Part shown: positions 46,705-56,929 of the stretch, piece by piece
How positions within the stretch are numbered: the first letter of the stretch is position 1
Layout: every line of letters begins with the position of its first letter
Assembly (NCBI GenBank): GCA_025175895.1
Contig: CM045991.1
Span: 84,183,174 to 84,247,173, forward strand
DNA from: Wurfbainia villosa
Taxonomy: Eukaryota; Streptophyta; Magnoliopsida; Zingiberales; Zingiberaceae
Reading direction: 5' to 3'
Length of the DNA stretch: 64,000 nt
Translations under genes and position numbers: made by a program
The notes under the pieces: model-generated
Told to the model about the DNA's origin: nothing
Database searches by the model: none
The model's input: only the letters and a program-made list of their open reading frames with translations

Positions 46705-46880
46705 GGAAGGAACGCGTTACATGTCCAACTGTAACGTCTCGGCAAGGACCGCTACATCTTCAAAACTCGGGTGTAGTGAAAAATATACAAGAGTTCGCGT
46801 TGCAGGGTCCGACTGCAACGTATCGACAAGGACCGCTACATCTCCATGAGAACTTGGATGTAGTGTTAAATAATCAAGAG
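46705..46880. repeat. Two-copy tandem repeat in LINE 5' region
   Basis: Two diverged copies of about 86 bp, each with CAAGGACCGCTACATCT and ending in ACAAGAG or TCAAGAG, directly before the endonuclease frame. Confidence 0.75.
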
Positions 46881-46914
46881 TTCTCGCACCATAGGTTGGA
46901 TAAAAACAAATATT

Positions 46915-47935
46915 ATAAAAAAAACTAATAATCTAAGATTTGATACATGGAACATAGGAACCCTCACCGATAAAACAATGGAGATAGTAGATATGATGAT
47001 TAGGAGAAAAATTAATATTGTGTGTGTACAAGAGAGTAAAAGGATAGGTGAGAAGGAAAAGATGATAGAGAACTCGGGTTTTAAGTTATGGTATACAGGA
47101 AAGAGTAAAATAAGAAATGGAATAGGTATTATTGTAGATGGTTTGTTAAAGGATGAAGTTGTGGGAGTAATTAGAAAGGAGGATAGAATTATAGCTCTCA
47201 AAATAGTAGTGGAGAAGGAAACTATGAACACAATTAATGTATATGCACCTCAAATAGGATTAGATGAAAATATCAAATTAAGATTTTGAGATAACTTGGA
47301 TGAAGTATTACCAAATATTCCTTCAAATGGGATGATTTTAATAGGAGGTGATTTAAATGGGTATGTCAGAGTGGAAAATAACCAATATGAGAGGGTGCAT
47401 GGGGGTTATGGGTTTGGAACAAGAAATAAAAAAGGTAAAACGATATTGGATTTTGCAATAGCATATGATCTTATACTAACTAATACATTTTTTAAGAAAA
47501 GAGAAGAACACTTTGTCACGTTTAAAAGTGGAAATAATAAATCACAAATTGACTTTCTTATGATTAGGAAGAGAGATAGAAAGATTTGTAGAGATTGTAA
47601 GGTCATCCCTGGAGAAAGTTTAACTACTCGACACAGGTTAGTAGTATTGGATATACGCCTCAAACATAATATTAATAGAAGGACAATACACACGACTCTT
47701 AGAATTAAGTGGTAGAAGTTAAAGGATGAGAAACTAAATATATTTAAGAAGAAGGTAGGAGTACAAGTATTAGATGAAATATACAGTGACCCTAATATGA
47801 TATGGGATAAGATGGTATCAAAGTTGAAAATAGTCACCAAGAGTGTACTCGATGAGCCAAAGGGGCATACACCACCAAGTAAAGAATCTTGGTGGTGGAA
47901 TGAGAATGTGCAAGAGAAAGTCAAAGAAAAATGAA
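46915..47935 (+). pseudogene. RTE endonuclease domain
   Basis: Motifs in order: TWNIGTLT, IVCVQESKR (catalytic Glu), NVYAPQIG, then a stop at 47287-47289, LIGGDLNGYV (catalytic Asp/Asn), SQIDFLMIR (the S-Q-I-D-F block) and TTRHRLVVLDI, where the final catalytic His lies. This domain nicks target DNA to prime reverse transcription. Catalytic residues look preserved, but stops at 47287 and 47713 and further damage break the protein. Confidence 0.88.
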
Positions 47936-47999
47936 CCGCCTATAAGAAATTATATATTTGTAAAAATGAGAAAAATTTGAAATATATATATATATATAA

Positions 48000-49516
48000 T
48001 AGCCAAGAAAGAAGCTAAGAAAGCAATGAATGAAGCTAAGACTGAAACTTTTGAACAGTTATATCGAAAATTAGATACAAAAGAAGGGAAAAAATATATT
48101 TATAGAATAGTTAAAGTGAGAGAGAGGAAGACAAAAGATCTTAATCAAATAAGATGTATTAAAGATGAATGCAATAGTGTATTAATAAATGATGAAGAAA
48201 TAAAAGAGAGGTGGAAGAAATATTTTCATCAACTTTTTAATGAAAGTTTAGGATACCAACTTAATTTAGATAATTTAAGTAGGTCAAATGAGTATAGAAA
48301 TTTAAATTTTTATCGTATAATTCAAATTTTAGAAGTAGAACAAGCTTTAAATGAAATGTAAAATAGAAAAGCTTTGGATCATATGATATTCCGATAGAGG
48401 TATGGAAGTGCCTAGGGAAACAAGGTATTGAATGACTTTCAAAATTATTTAACATGATATTGAAAATAAAAAGGATGTCTGATCAATGGAGGGTAAGTAT
48501 CCTAATTCCCTTATATAAGAATAAGGGAGACATACAAACTTGTGAAAATTATAGGGGTATTAAACTAATGAGTCATACCATGAAACTTTGGAAAAGAGTA
48601 ATAGAAAAATGATTAAGAAAGGAGACCACGGTTCTCAAAAATCAATTTGGATTTATGCCAGGAAGGTCGACAATATAAGCTATATATCTTCTCAGACAAC
48701 TAATTGAAAAGTATCGAGAGCAAAAGCAAGATCTACACATGGTATTCATTGACTTAGAAAAACACTTATGATAGAGTTCCAAGAGAAATTATATGGAGAA
48801 TTTAAAAAAAATAGGTGTTAGTGTAATATATATTAAACTAATTAAAGATATGTATGAGGAAGTAACGACCAGAGTGAAGACTTCAGGCAGATTAACTGAG
48901 GCATTTCCAATAAAGATAGGGTTACATCAAAGATCATCTTTAAGTCCCTATCTTTTTACACTAATAATGGACGAACTCACTGGACACATTCAAGACACAG
49001 TATCATAGTGCATGTTGTTGCAGATGATATTGTTTTGGTAGATGACACACATGAAGTAAATGTTAAACTAGAATCTTGACGGAAAACACTAGAAGTGAAA
49101 GGTTTTAGACTTAGCATAGTAAAGACAGAATATATGAAATTTAAATTTAGCAATATTATATGTAATGAGACAAGTATTAAGATAGGAGATGACGAGTTAT
49201 CTGAAACTGAGAGCTTTAAATATTTAGGATCATTTTTGCAAGATGATGGAAGAATTGAGAGATATGTCTTACATATAATACAAGCAGGATGGTTGAAATG
49301 GAGAAAAGCGTCGGGTATTTTATGTGATCGTAAAGTATCTCTAAAACTTAAAGGGAAGTTCTACAAAACAACGATTAGACCTGCTATGTTATATGACGCT
49401 GAATGTTGGGCTACGACTCGAGCACATGAGCAAAAGATGAGAGTTGTAGAGATGAGGATGTTAAGGTGGATGTGCGGACATACGAGGATGGATAGAATAA
49501 GAAATGAGAGCATTAG
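48000..49516 (+). pseudogene. RTE reverse transcriptase domain, main part
   Basis: After a linker (48026-48361) the text shows WRVSILIPLYKNKGD, CENYRGIKLMSH, NQFGFMPGRST, VFIDLEK with a one-base frameshift before DRVPRE (near 48765), GLHQRSSLSPYLF and VADDIVLVDD, the catalytic A-D-D with Val where Phe or Tyr is usual. The C-terminal part has FKYLGSFLQDDG, KGKFYKTTIRPAMLYDAECW and RMLRWMCGHTRMDRIRNES. The frame is cut at 49516 by element S. Confidence 0.88.
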
Positions 49517-50139
49517 TGTCACGCCCCGAGGCCCTATTCGTCATCCAAATGACGGAGGAACCCCTTAGTGACAATATTCCAAAATATAACATTGGAACCA
49601 GATCTGGTAAAAACCTCAGAATAATAATAGAAATACAAGTATTTTATTAACTGCATGTATGCACGACTAAACATAAATCAATTAAAAGTAAAATAGTTGT
49701 ATAATACTAAATCAAATTGCGACAAAACCAAAGCGCATACACAAACAACGATAACAATAAAGGAAACCAGAATAGCATATCGACGATGTAGTGGGACCAG
49801 CACGGCAAGGGACTCTGTGAGCGACGCGAAGGTAGGTCAACATGACACATCCTCTATCAGCTAACCTGGAGGATAAGAGAAGAGGGGGTGAGTACAACCA
49901 CTCGGCGAGTGGATAGAAAATAGTGTATAATCATAATGGACATAATAGAAGTCGAAGAAAACAAACTAGAGTAACCCAAATCTCAGAGTATCAATATCAG
50001 TCCGCAACTAACCTAGTCAATAATATAACAAATACACCTGCAACATATACAACCAAATGCAATCCACAAGCAATACACATCAAGATATCGTGACAAAGCC
50101 TTGTGGCTCTCGAGGTAATACAAAGGGAACTATCTATGA

Positions 50140-50450
50140 GCTACCACGAACGGGACTCGTGGGCCGACAAGCAATATACAAAAGCACTGTCTACGCGCAA
50201 CCACATGCTACTACGAACGAGACTCGTAGGTAGACAGACATTATAAAGACTCAATGTCTGCAGGCAATGGCATGCTACCACGAATGGGTCTCATGGGCAG
50301 ACGGAGTGTGTAGCTATCTAGCTATTGACTGCACGCAATGACAAGCTACCACGAATGGATCTCGTGGACTGTCAAAGTATATAACTATCTAGTTATCGAC
50401 CTGCACGCAACAACATACTACCACGACTGGGTCTCGTGGGCAGTCGATTA
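50140..50450. repeat. About 67 bp tandem sub-repeat in element S, five copies
   Basis: Units contain GCTACCACGAACGGGACTCG or variants, starting near 50140, 50207, 50274, 50344 and 50408. A further stray copy lies near 50867. Confidence 0.85.
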
Positions 50451-50464
50451 TCCTAGGTTGTTAA

Positions 50465-50830
50465 GTCTAGGGTTATCCAACATATCTAGCATAGAACGTC
50501 TATCAAAGTCGATAAAGATCATCGATCTACAAATAAGCCCATCGAAACAGTCAAGGGAGGGTTTCAACATCTCTAATATGAAACGTCTACCAAAGTCGAT
50601 AAAGATCATCGATCTACCAATAAATACGTCGAGGTGGTTAAGCCTAGGGTTCCAACCCTTCTAACACAAACGCTTATCAAGGCTGATAAAGACCACAAGT
50701 CTACTAATAAACACATCGAGATGATTAATCATAGAGTTCCAACCCAGCTAATCGGAAATGCCTATCAAGGCCGATAAAGATCATAAATCTACTCATAAAT
50801 ATGTCGAGACGGTTAAGCCTAAAGTACATC
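50465..50830. repeat. About 95-100 bp tandem sub-repeat in element S, about four copies
   Basis: Each copy has CGATAAAGATCAT or a variant, then ATAAATACGTCGAG and TTAAGCCTAGGGTT. The copies are diverged. Confidence 0.8.
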
Positions 50831-51209
50831 ATTTCTACGAGTTCAATCATGCATGCTACAACATACTACCACGAACAAGTTTCGTGGGTACTTAAGATGC
50901 AAAGTAGCTATCTAGCCACAAATGACACACAAATCCAATTATCACTAACTCTGAACGGATAATGCAAGAGTATAACTTTACGGTAGGTCATCTCAACCAT
51001 GATTGGAAGACATGATCGACCACAGATATACAAAGCACCCATAGAGAAATCTACTGTAACCTTCTCAACCACGAATGAGAGACATAGTTGGCAACCGAGA
51101 TATGAGAAATGGTATATACCCTCTAAGGATCAATCTCATCTTAATCGTATGACCTCTACTAGTCCGATCACAATATCTACCAAACTAATAAGTAGATCAA
51201 ACATATACC

Positions 51210-51550
51210 AGTAGCATCTATCAATAAGCGCGTTCGAGTTATTACGCCTAGGGTTCCAACACCTAGGGTTCTATTAATATTGTTTCGTTCCTTAGATTCG
51301 CTCCTAAGGAATAACCTCATTTACATTATACCATCTCTACTAGTCTCAATCCAAATATCAACCGGGATAATAACTAAATAACCTATACTAGTAACATCTA
51401 CCAGTAAGCACATCCAATTTATTACACCTAGGGTTCCAACACTAGGGTTCTACTAATGTTGTTTCATTCCTGAGATCCGCTCCTACGAAATAATCTCATC
51501 TAAGTTATACTAACTCTACTAGTCTCAATCATGGTATCAACCGCAACAAT
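51210..51550. repeat. About 190 bp direct repeat in element S, two copies
   Basis: Two copies of a unit with CTAGGGTTCCAACAC, AATATTGTTTCGTTCC or variant, and TCTACTAGTCTCAATC. Confidence 0.75.
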
Positions 51551-52246
51551 ACATAACCAAATAAGCACATAACGGTGATATTCAATAAACAACAACCCAA
51601 GCATACTAATAGAAATCAATAGTCGAAGTCAAATAGGATATAAAAAGGGTCAAGCAAGTACAAGGTCAAGACAATACTAGAAAGAGAATCAAGTACACAT
51701 ATAAACTAAGTAAGCAATGTAACCACAATAATCATGCAATAAAATCTAGAGAGGTTATAAAACCTATATATATACCTTCTAAGAGTTTATCTCATCTTAG
51801 TCAGACTATCCCACTAGTCCAATCATGATACTAATCCAATATATAATAGGTAAGTATCTACCAATAATATCTATTAATTATCACGGCAATAGCTAGGCAC
51901 GTATAATAGTAATATCAATCAATAATTACAAGCTAATGGTGAGCAAACAACCTAGAATCTAAGGGTCCAACAAATATAGGATCAAAGTAATTCTAGCAAG
52001 AACATAAAGAGTAACTACAAGATAACCTAAGTAAACCACATAACCAATATAATCATGCACTAAATTTTATAAGGGTTAAAGTTCCACCCACCTAATATAC
52101 AGATCGTGCTGACAGTCTTCACATCTAAAAGTCTGCCTCAAATCAAACTCCTGGAAGGATCAACATGATATGCTAACCAAGGCTCCACAGTCAATGCTCC
52201 AAATGCATCCACAATCTGAGCCTTTCTTAACTCTCCAGTTCCTCCT

Positions 52247-52642
52247 CCCAGCAAGGGCACAGTGGATATTCTGTAAACTTCCAAATCTGCTAGACCCGTT
52301 GAACACCAAGGCAATCATCTCAAAATTACTAGGATTCTCCAAAAAGGCCTTTAGCTCGACATCCCTCCTTACAGATGGCAGCCTCACAGCAGGTGCCCTT
52401 GTCATGCCATCTCTCAGCACAACACTCGTGGCACCTCCAGATTCAGCAATAGCCCTTGCAACCCTATTGGTGCTAGCCACTAAGCAACCCTCGGTGGTGG
52501 CCATCAGTACATTGTATTGCCTTCCCTCAAGCAACAGAGGCCCAGCAATCCCCATCGGCAGCTGAACATAGCCTATAGGGAGCTCACAGCATTGGCCCAA
52601 TATCGATGCGCAGTCAAACCCAACAAGCGGCAACCCCTCCAA
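52247..52642 (-). pseudogene. HMGR: HMG-CoA reductase fragment (captured)
   Basis: Minus-strand text inside a 209-codon open frame (52789-52160) that matches the N-terminal catalytic region of plant 3-hydroxy-3-methylglutaryl-CoA reductase, the mevalonate-pathway enzyme. It shows LEGLPLVGFD, LGQCCELPIGYVQLPMGIAG, ATTEGCLVASTNR with the catalytic Glu, SGGATSVVLRDGMTRAP and LVFNGSSRFGSLQNIHCALAG. About 130 residues are covered. The highly conserved Gly-Cys after STNR is Val-Ala. The membrane anchor, the rest of the catalytic domain and the C-terminus are absent; flanking frame text has no HMGR similarity that I can see. It lies antisense inside element S, and the frame has no stops across the fragment. 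Confidence 0.85.
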
Positions 52643-53360
52643 GGTTCTTTCATCAAAATTTGCATGTCTCGTGCGCTTGGTGTGCAAATCGAACTCGGTT
52701 CTGGAGCAGCAGGGTTTGCGACAGGTGGTGCAGACGAGATTGAGAACGGCTTCTGTCGAGGGGTCCTTACCAGGCTGATCGGAGTTCAACTGCTCAGCCG
52801 CTGGTGTCGCCTCTTTGTCAGACTACTCCCGCTGCCCCTTGTGCGAGAACCCTGCCTCCTCCTTCGGTCGTTTCGAAGAAGGGGGAAAACGGTCCGAAAG
52901 AGGGTTGCCTCGTCTACACCATGGCTTCGCTTCTTCCTTGATCTCTTCGCCCTCCTCTTCGAGCCTCCTCTCCCGCGAGGTATCAGATTGAAGCACAGCG
53001 CGATCAAACGTAGGAGGCGGCGGTGCTGCGATGGGTCATGGGGCGTGCGGCGCTGCGGCGGTGATTCGTGCTCGTGAGAAGGGAAAGCGGTGCACGCGAG
53101 ATTGGGAAAATTAAAAATTTCATTAAATCTTAACCTTGGCTTGATTATATACCTAGGCTTAATTTGGATAAATCTTAGACTTAATTAATACAATGATTAA
53201 TAATAATTTAGCTTATCTCAATCTAATAAAATTTTATCTCAAAATTATCCACTAAAATACTAATAAACAACTAAATTCCCTCTTAATAAATAAATAAATT
53301 TATTTTATTTATCTCGTTTAAAATTATATTATATAATTAAATTTTTTTCGATATATTACA

Positions 53361-53527
53361 ATTAGAGAAAAAGTCGGTATCGTATCTATTGAAAGAAAAC
53401 TCCGAAAGACACATTTAAGGTGGTACGGATATGTACTTAGACAACCAATGAATGCTCCAATTAGGCGATGTGAAACGATAACAAATATACATATTAAACG
53501 AGGAAGAGGAACATCCAAAAAGACTTG
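53361..53527 (+). pseudogene. RTE reverse transcriptase, C-terminal end
   Basis: Continues the LINE frame after element S: IREKVGIVSIERKLRKTH, RWYGYVLRQPMNAPIRR and KRGRGTSKKT, then a stop where a Trp is usual. The R-W-Y-G-Y/H-V-x-R block is the typical RTE C-terminal motif. Confidence 0.88.
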
Positions 53528-53645
53528 ATTAGCAATAATAAAATAAGATAAAAATTTATTTAAATATAGATAATGATATAGTAAGTGATAGAGTCCAATA
53601 ACGTAGAAGGATCCATATAGCCAACCTCATCTAATGGGATAAGAC

Positions 53646-53668
53646 TTTGTTGTTGTTGTTGTTGTTAT
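53646..53668 (+). repeat. (TTG)n tail of the LINE
   Basis: About seven TTG units after AATGGGATAAGACT. Short trinucleotide tails are typical of plant RTE elements. Confidence 0.88.
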
Positions 53669-55196
53669 TGTATTTGCTTACTTTGCACATTATAATTACT
53701 TTCTTGTTCGAAGATCTACTTTTGTTGTTTTCCTCTCGACATGATGGAAATTTGAAGCAAAATGAAGTTTCTTGCGGCAAATGGAAAGAAGGGAAGCATG
53801 CTCTGGCTGTGTTCCCAAGACACGAGCATGTTCCAGGACGAAAAGAATGAAAATCAAGGTTTTTCCAGTGAGGAACACGGTCATGCCCCATTCTACTGTG
53901 AAGACAGTCGACCGTGGGTTCTCGGCACGGCGAGGTTTTTTTCTCTCGAGAGAAGCACGGTTGACAATGTGAAATTCACATGGTCGTATCTTTTTCTAAC
54001 CGATTTTCCAGCGCAATACACGCCCCCCCCCATGTGAAATTCATACGATCGTGTCGCAACACTGCAAGTCAAGAGGCATTAGGTTTTTGCATATTTTTGG
54101 AAAGTCGGAGTCGCCTCTATATAAAGGAAGGATCACCAGGCATAGGAAAGGACGGAGGGTGCCTTAACCAGCACCAAAAAGCTAGAGGATTGGAGGAGAA
54201 GACAAGGAGAATCAAGGCCGACAGTGAGAGTCCATCCATAGTGGTGCAACAAGATACAACTTCAACCAAAGCGAAGCATTTTCCTTTCAGATTCAGATTT
54301 TTTTGGTTGTATTTATTCTTGTGATTGTTTTTCTATTAGTATGGAGTAGATCTCTAGATTTTAGGATTATGGAGTAACCATATGTTTGTTGAACATCGTT
54401 AGATAATAAATTCTGAATTTCTCTGATTTTCAATTCCAACTTATATGTCCAAGTTTGATGATAATAATTGATTTAATTAGTTCTTACTTCTACCCTGCAT
54501 AGTTGACATGAGGCCAAAAGCATTTATATTGAAATCTAGGAGAATTTAGGAGGTACCGAAAGGTGAACTCAACCCCGAAAATCATAGAATCTAAGACGTG
54601 AAAGAGTATGATATGAAAGTATGCTTATCTCTCGCAGGGAGAACTTAAGATGTCCTAGAGCCCATTGAACCTATTCTAACTAGAGGTCGCAAAGTAGAAG
54701 AAGACAACTCGGAGGGGTTGTGTGACCACGTGACGGGGGTAACCCATTGATAGCAACTCCCTGAGCTATGTAAATCCGAAAGGGAAACTCTAATTTGGAA
54801 TTGGTAATTCTCGTATAGTTTCAAATGTCCACTGGGATTAAACAAGACAGTCTACCCACACAATCAATCATAGAGAACTTGAGAACATATTTGAATGACA
54901 TGTTCAATATCATATAGGTGAAACTGAAATCCTAGGATCTATTTGAACTTGAATTAATCTTTTTCTTACTCTGCATGACACCAATTCTAGAGCTTTGTTC
55001 GTTTAAACACTAGGATAGTGTAAATTTTAATACTGAGATCTAGCCCAAACAATTGGAATCACTTAGTAGGTCGATAATCGAACATCAGTCCCTGTGAGAT
55101 TGATAATATTTTTATTATTTGATGACAATCATGCACTTGTGGGTGCATTGCAATCAAATCTTTAGCTCCATAGCTGAGGGTTCGATTTGCGCATCA
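53669..55196 (+). mobile_element. Remnant Athila-like LTR, diverged from element H
   Basis: Shares the order of LTR blocks with H: a TTCACATGG/CGTGT motif cluster (53940-54055), a TATATAAA box (54118), GTTTATT..GGAGTAGA, a CCCTGTGAGATTGATAATA block near 55100, and the end TTTGCGCATCA at 55196. Sequence identity is low, so it is an older or different subfamily. The start is not clean at the LINE tail, and no target duplication is found. No coding region is inside it. Confidence 0.65.
54118..54125 (+). promoter_or_regulatory. TATA box of remnant Athila-like LTR
   Basis: TATATAAAGGAAGGATCACC, in the same relative place as the TATATAAGGATGG of element H. Confidence 0.5.
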
Positions 55197-55600
55197 TTAG
55201 TCTGTAAATGTTGGAAAGAACCAACTGCAATGGAGTCTCAGCTCTCGTTTCTTTCCCAAATAGTTTTCTCATAGATTTTCCTGCTAGGCAAAACTCACAT
55301 AAGGACAACTCAACCTTAGTTAGTTGGCCTAACATGTCACATTTTGCTAACCAGCCCATCCTCTCTGGTCCTATGTGGTCAACTTTACTATGTCATGCAT
55401 TCACATCATTCATTACGCTATCAGATGCAAAGGAAATAGGAGAAGTAGAATAAGATTTATGAAATAAAATTAAATTTAGTGCATAAAGTCTCTCGTAAAT
55501 TGTACCGGAACAAATTAAAGTATTATCATACGAGATATAAACTTTTGAGTTTCCAATAGAAACACAGTATCCTAACTAGTATAGGCAACAAATAAAAATG
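55197..55600 (-). pseudogene. Copia pre-integrase/integrase remnant
   Basis: Minus-strand text reads HSKVDHIGPERMGWLAKCDML, LTKVELSLCEFCLAGKSMRK and AETPLQLVLSNI, which is the zinc-binding pre-integrase domain (H-x4-H then C-x2-C) of a copia lineage different from A, E and Z. It breaks off at 55197 against the Athila-like LTR remnant. Upstream on the element strand (to about 55600) the text is decayed. Nothing else of the element is found. Confidence 0.75.
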
Positions 55601-55696
55601 AAATTCCATCGAATTTATGGAGCATACAATACGTCATGAAAATATAAAATTAAACTTGATTATTTAAGCAACAACTTGCAAGCGATTACTTTGCAG

Positions 55697-55818
55697 CAGA
55701 AGATATGTCTACTCAATTTGTCTGTCATCGGCATTTAAAAATTGCAAAAGATACCCTCAAACCCTTCCTGACTCGAGCAAAGGTGGATGAGTATGCCAAG
55801 GCAAAGTTCCAACGTTAA
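55697..55818 (+). pseudogene. Possible terminal exon fragment, unknown protein
   Basis: After a splice-acceptor-like ACTTTGCAG at 55688-55696, an open stretch encodes EDMSTQFVCHRHLKIAKDTL and continues through TRAKVDEYAKAKFQR to a TAA at 55816-55818, about 40 codons. I do not recognize the family. Its amino-acid composition looks protein-like, but the stretch is short enough to be chance. Confidence 0.25.
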
Positions 55819-56870
55819 AAGTTTTATTTTTTTCATCCAAGAGATATAATTGTGTCATTTTTTTTAAACTGGATCCACTGTGAAATTTTAATTTAACTTG
55901 AATAGCCTAACTGATCGAATCGAATTAACTAAGAAATAAAAAAAAAAAAAGATGGAGTTATTCCACTGTGTCAAACACTAAATGGTATGTATCATTTTTC
56001 ATCTCAAATTTGACTGTGCATGGAAATATCATTAAAACCTAAACCTTTCTCATTTGATGTAAAAAGTGATAACATTCATCTCGAACGCCCTTCAATATCG
56101 GTCCTATAGCAATATGAAAAAAGATAAATCATCGGATTAGTTTATAACTAATTACTACGTGATCATTCAGATAAAGAAGTTGTTCCTATAGACATGTACA
56201 CTTCGAAATTTGATCTTTGTCTCTTTGATACAATTTACAGCAATTTACCAAACACAGCTTCTGAAGTTTAGAATTGTCCAAAAAGTGCCTCATAGTTTCA
56301 GATTTATCAAATGACATGCGTAATTCCCAAATTACCCCTCCCGCCAAACAACCTGTAATTTAATGCTGAGAGAGAATTTGCATCCATCCGAACCACAACT
56401 GGAGATCCCAAGTCATCCAAACGTCACTTCCAGCTGCGTGGGAGCCCTAGCCCCCTGCTTACCATACTGTTGATGAGCACCACACGCAGTTTTCCCCCGC
56501 AAACCAACTGAGCAAAACCATTTTTGATGAAACGCTAGTAGAAACTCTGAAACTCTAGATATTATCAACGACATCACTACTCCAATGAATATCCGGGTAG
56601 GATTTCCAGAAGTTGGCGTAGCTCAGTCACCGCCTGCTTCACATAGTATTATCATGTATGTATGTGTTTCTATTCTTGAGACTGATATGAGGTTAATAAA
56701 TGCATTGTAGGTGGTTGTATAACCAAGTTTGTCACGCACCCATAAATACGAGGTAGGAATATCATATCAAAGTTTGGCACGCACCCATAATTGCGATGTA
56801 GGAGGTTCATAACCAAGTTTTATCGCCACCTAAACAAATTCCACCTAACTTAAAAGGTGATGCTTTGAAT
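55819..56870. other. Unassigned low-copy-looking DNA
   Basis: About 1 kb without a recognizable gene or transposon end. Two near-copies of a CACGCACCCATAA unit lie at 56728-56800. Short poly-A runs are present. No convincing RNA gene was found. Confidence 0.5.
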
Positions 56871-56929
56871 TAAATTACAGGATTATTGAAATTCCCTGAT
56901 TGATATTTCCAGCACTAGGAGATTCAATC

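Larger units (their letters stand above)
49517..53360 (+). mobile_element. Element S: 3.8 kb solo-LTR-like insertion carrying an HMGR fragment
   Basis: Starts TGTCACGCCCCGAGGCCC and ends TCGATATATTACA, with target duplication ATTAG at 49512-49516 and 53361-53365. TG...CA ends, a 5 bp duplication and the TGTCACGCCCC start fit a long gypsy LTR of the Tekay/Del kind. No second LTR copy, primer site, gag or pol is present, so a solo LTR is the simplest reading. It contains three sets of sub-repeats and an antisense fragment of HMG-CoA reductase. Its insertion splits the LINE reverse transcriptase, whose text is continuous across the site. Confidence 0.82.
46566..53668 (+). mobile_element. RTE-clade LINE, interrupted by element S
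   Basis: Non-LTR element with a short 5' region (GGTCGATCCCAAGCCC), an apurinic-type endonuclease, reverse transcriptase, and a 3' end running into a (TTG)n tail. Without element S it is about 3.26 kb, the usual RTE size. Numerous stops and frameshifts make it inactive. The left end abuts G2. The right end abuts an Athila-like LTR remnant, so its own target duplication cannot be read. Confidence 0.88.

Noticed and set aside
52517..53077. 186-codon plus-strand frame overlapping the HMGR fragment
   Set aside because: It is the antisense shadow of the HMGR frame continuing into GC-rich LTR text; no domain is recognizable.
49517..53360. Helitron carrying a gene fragment
   Set aside because: Ends are TG...CA with a 5 bp duplication; no TC start, CTRR end or terminal hairpin, and insertion is not between A and T without duplication.
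53762..54324. Plus-strand frames of 66-114 codons after the LINE
   Set aside because: They lie in LTR-like text containing a TATA box and show no motif or conservation with element H.
56612..56645. tRNA-like text with GCGTAGCTCAGT
   Set aside because: Resembles an A box only; no acceptor stem, anticodon arm or T-loop (GGTTCGA-type) follows at the required distance.
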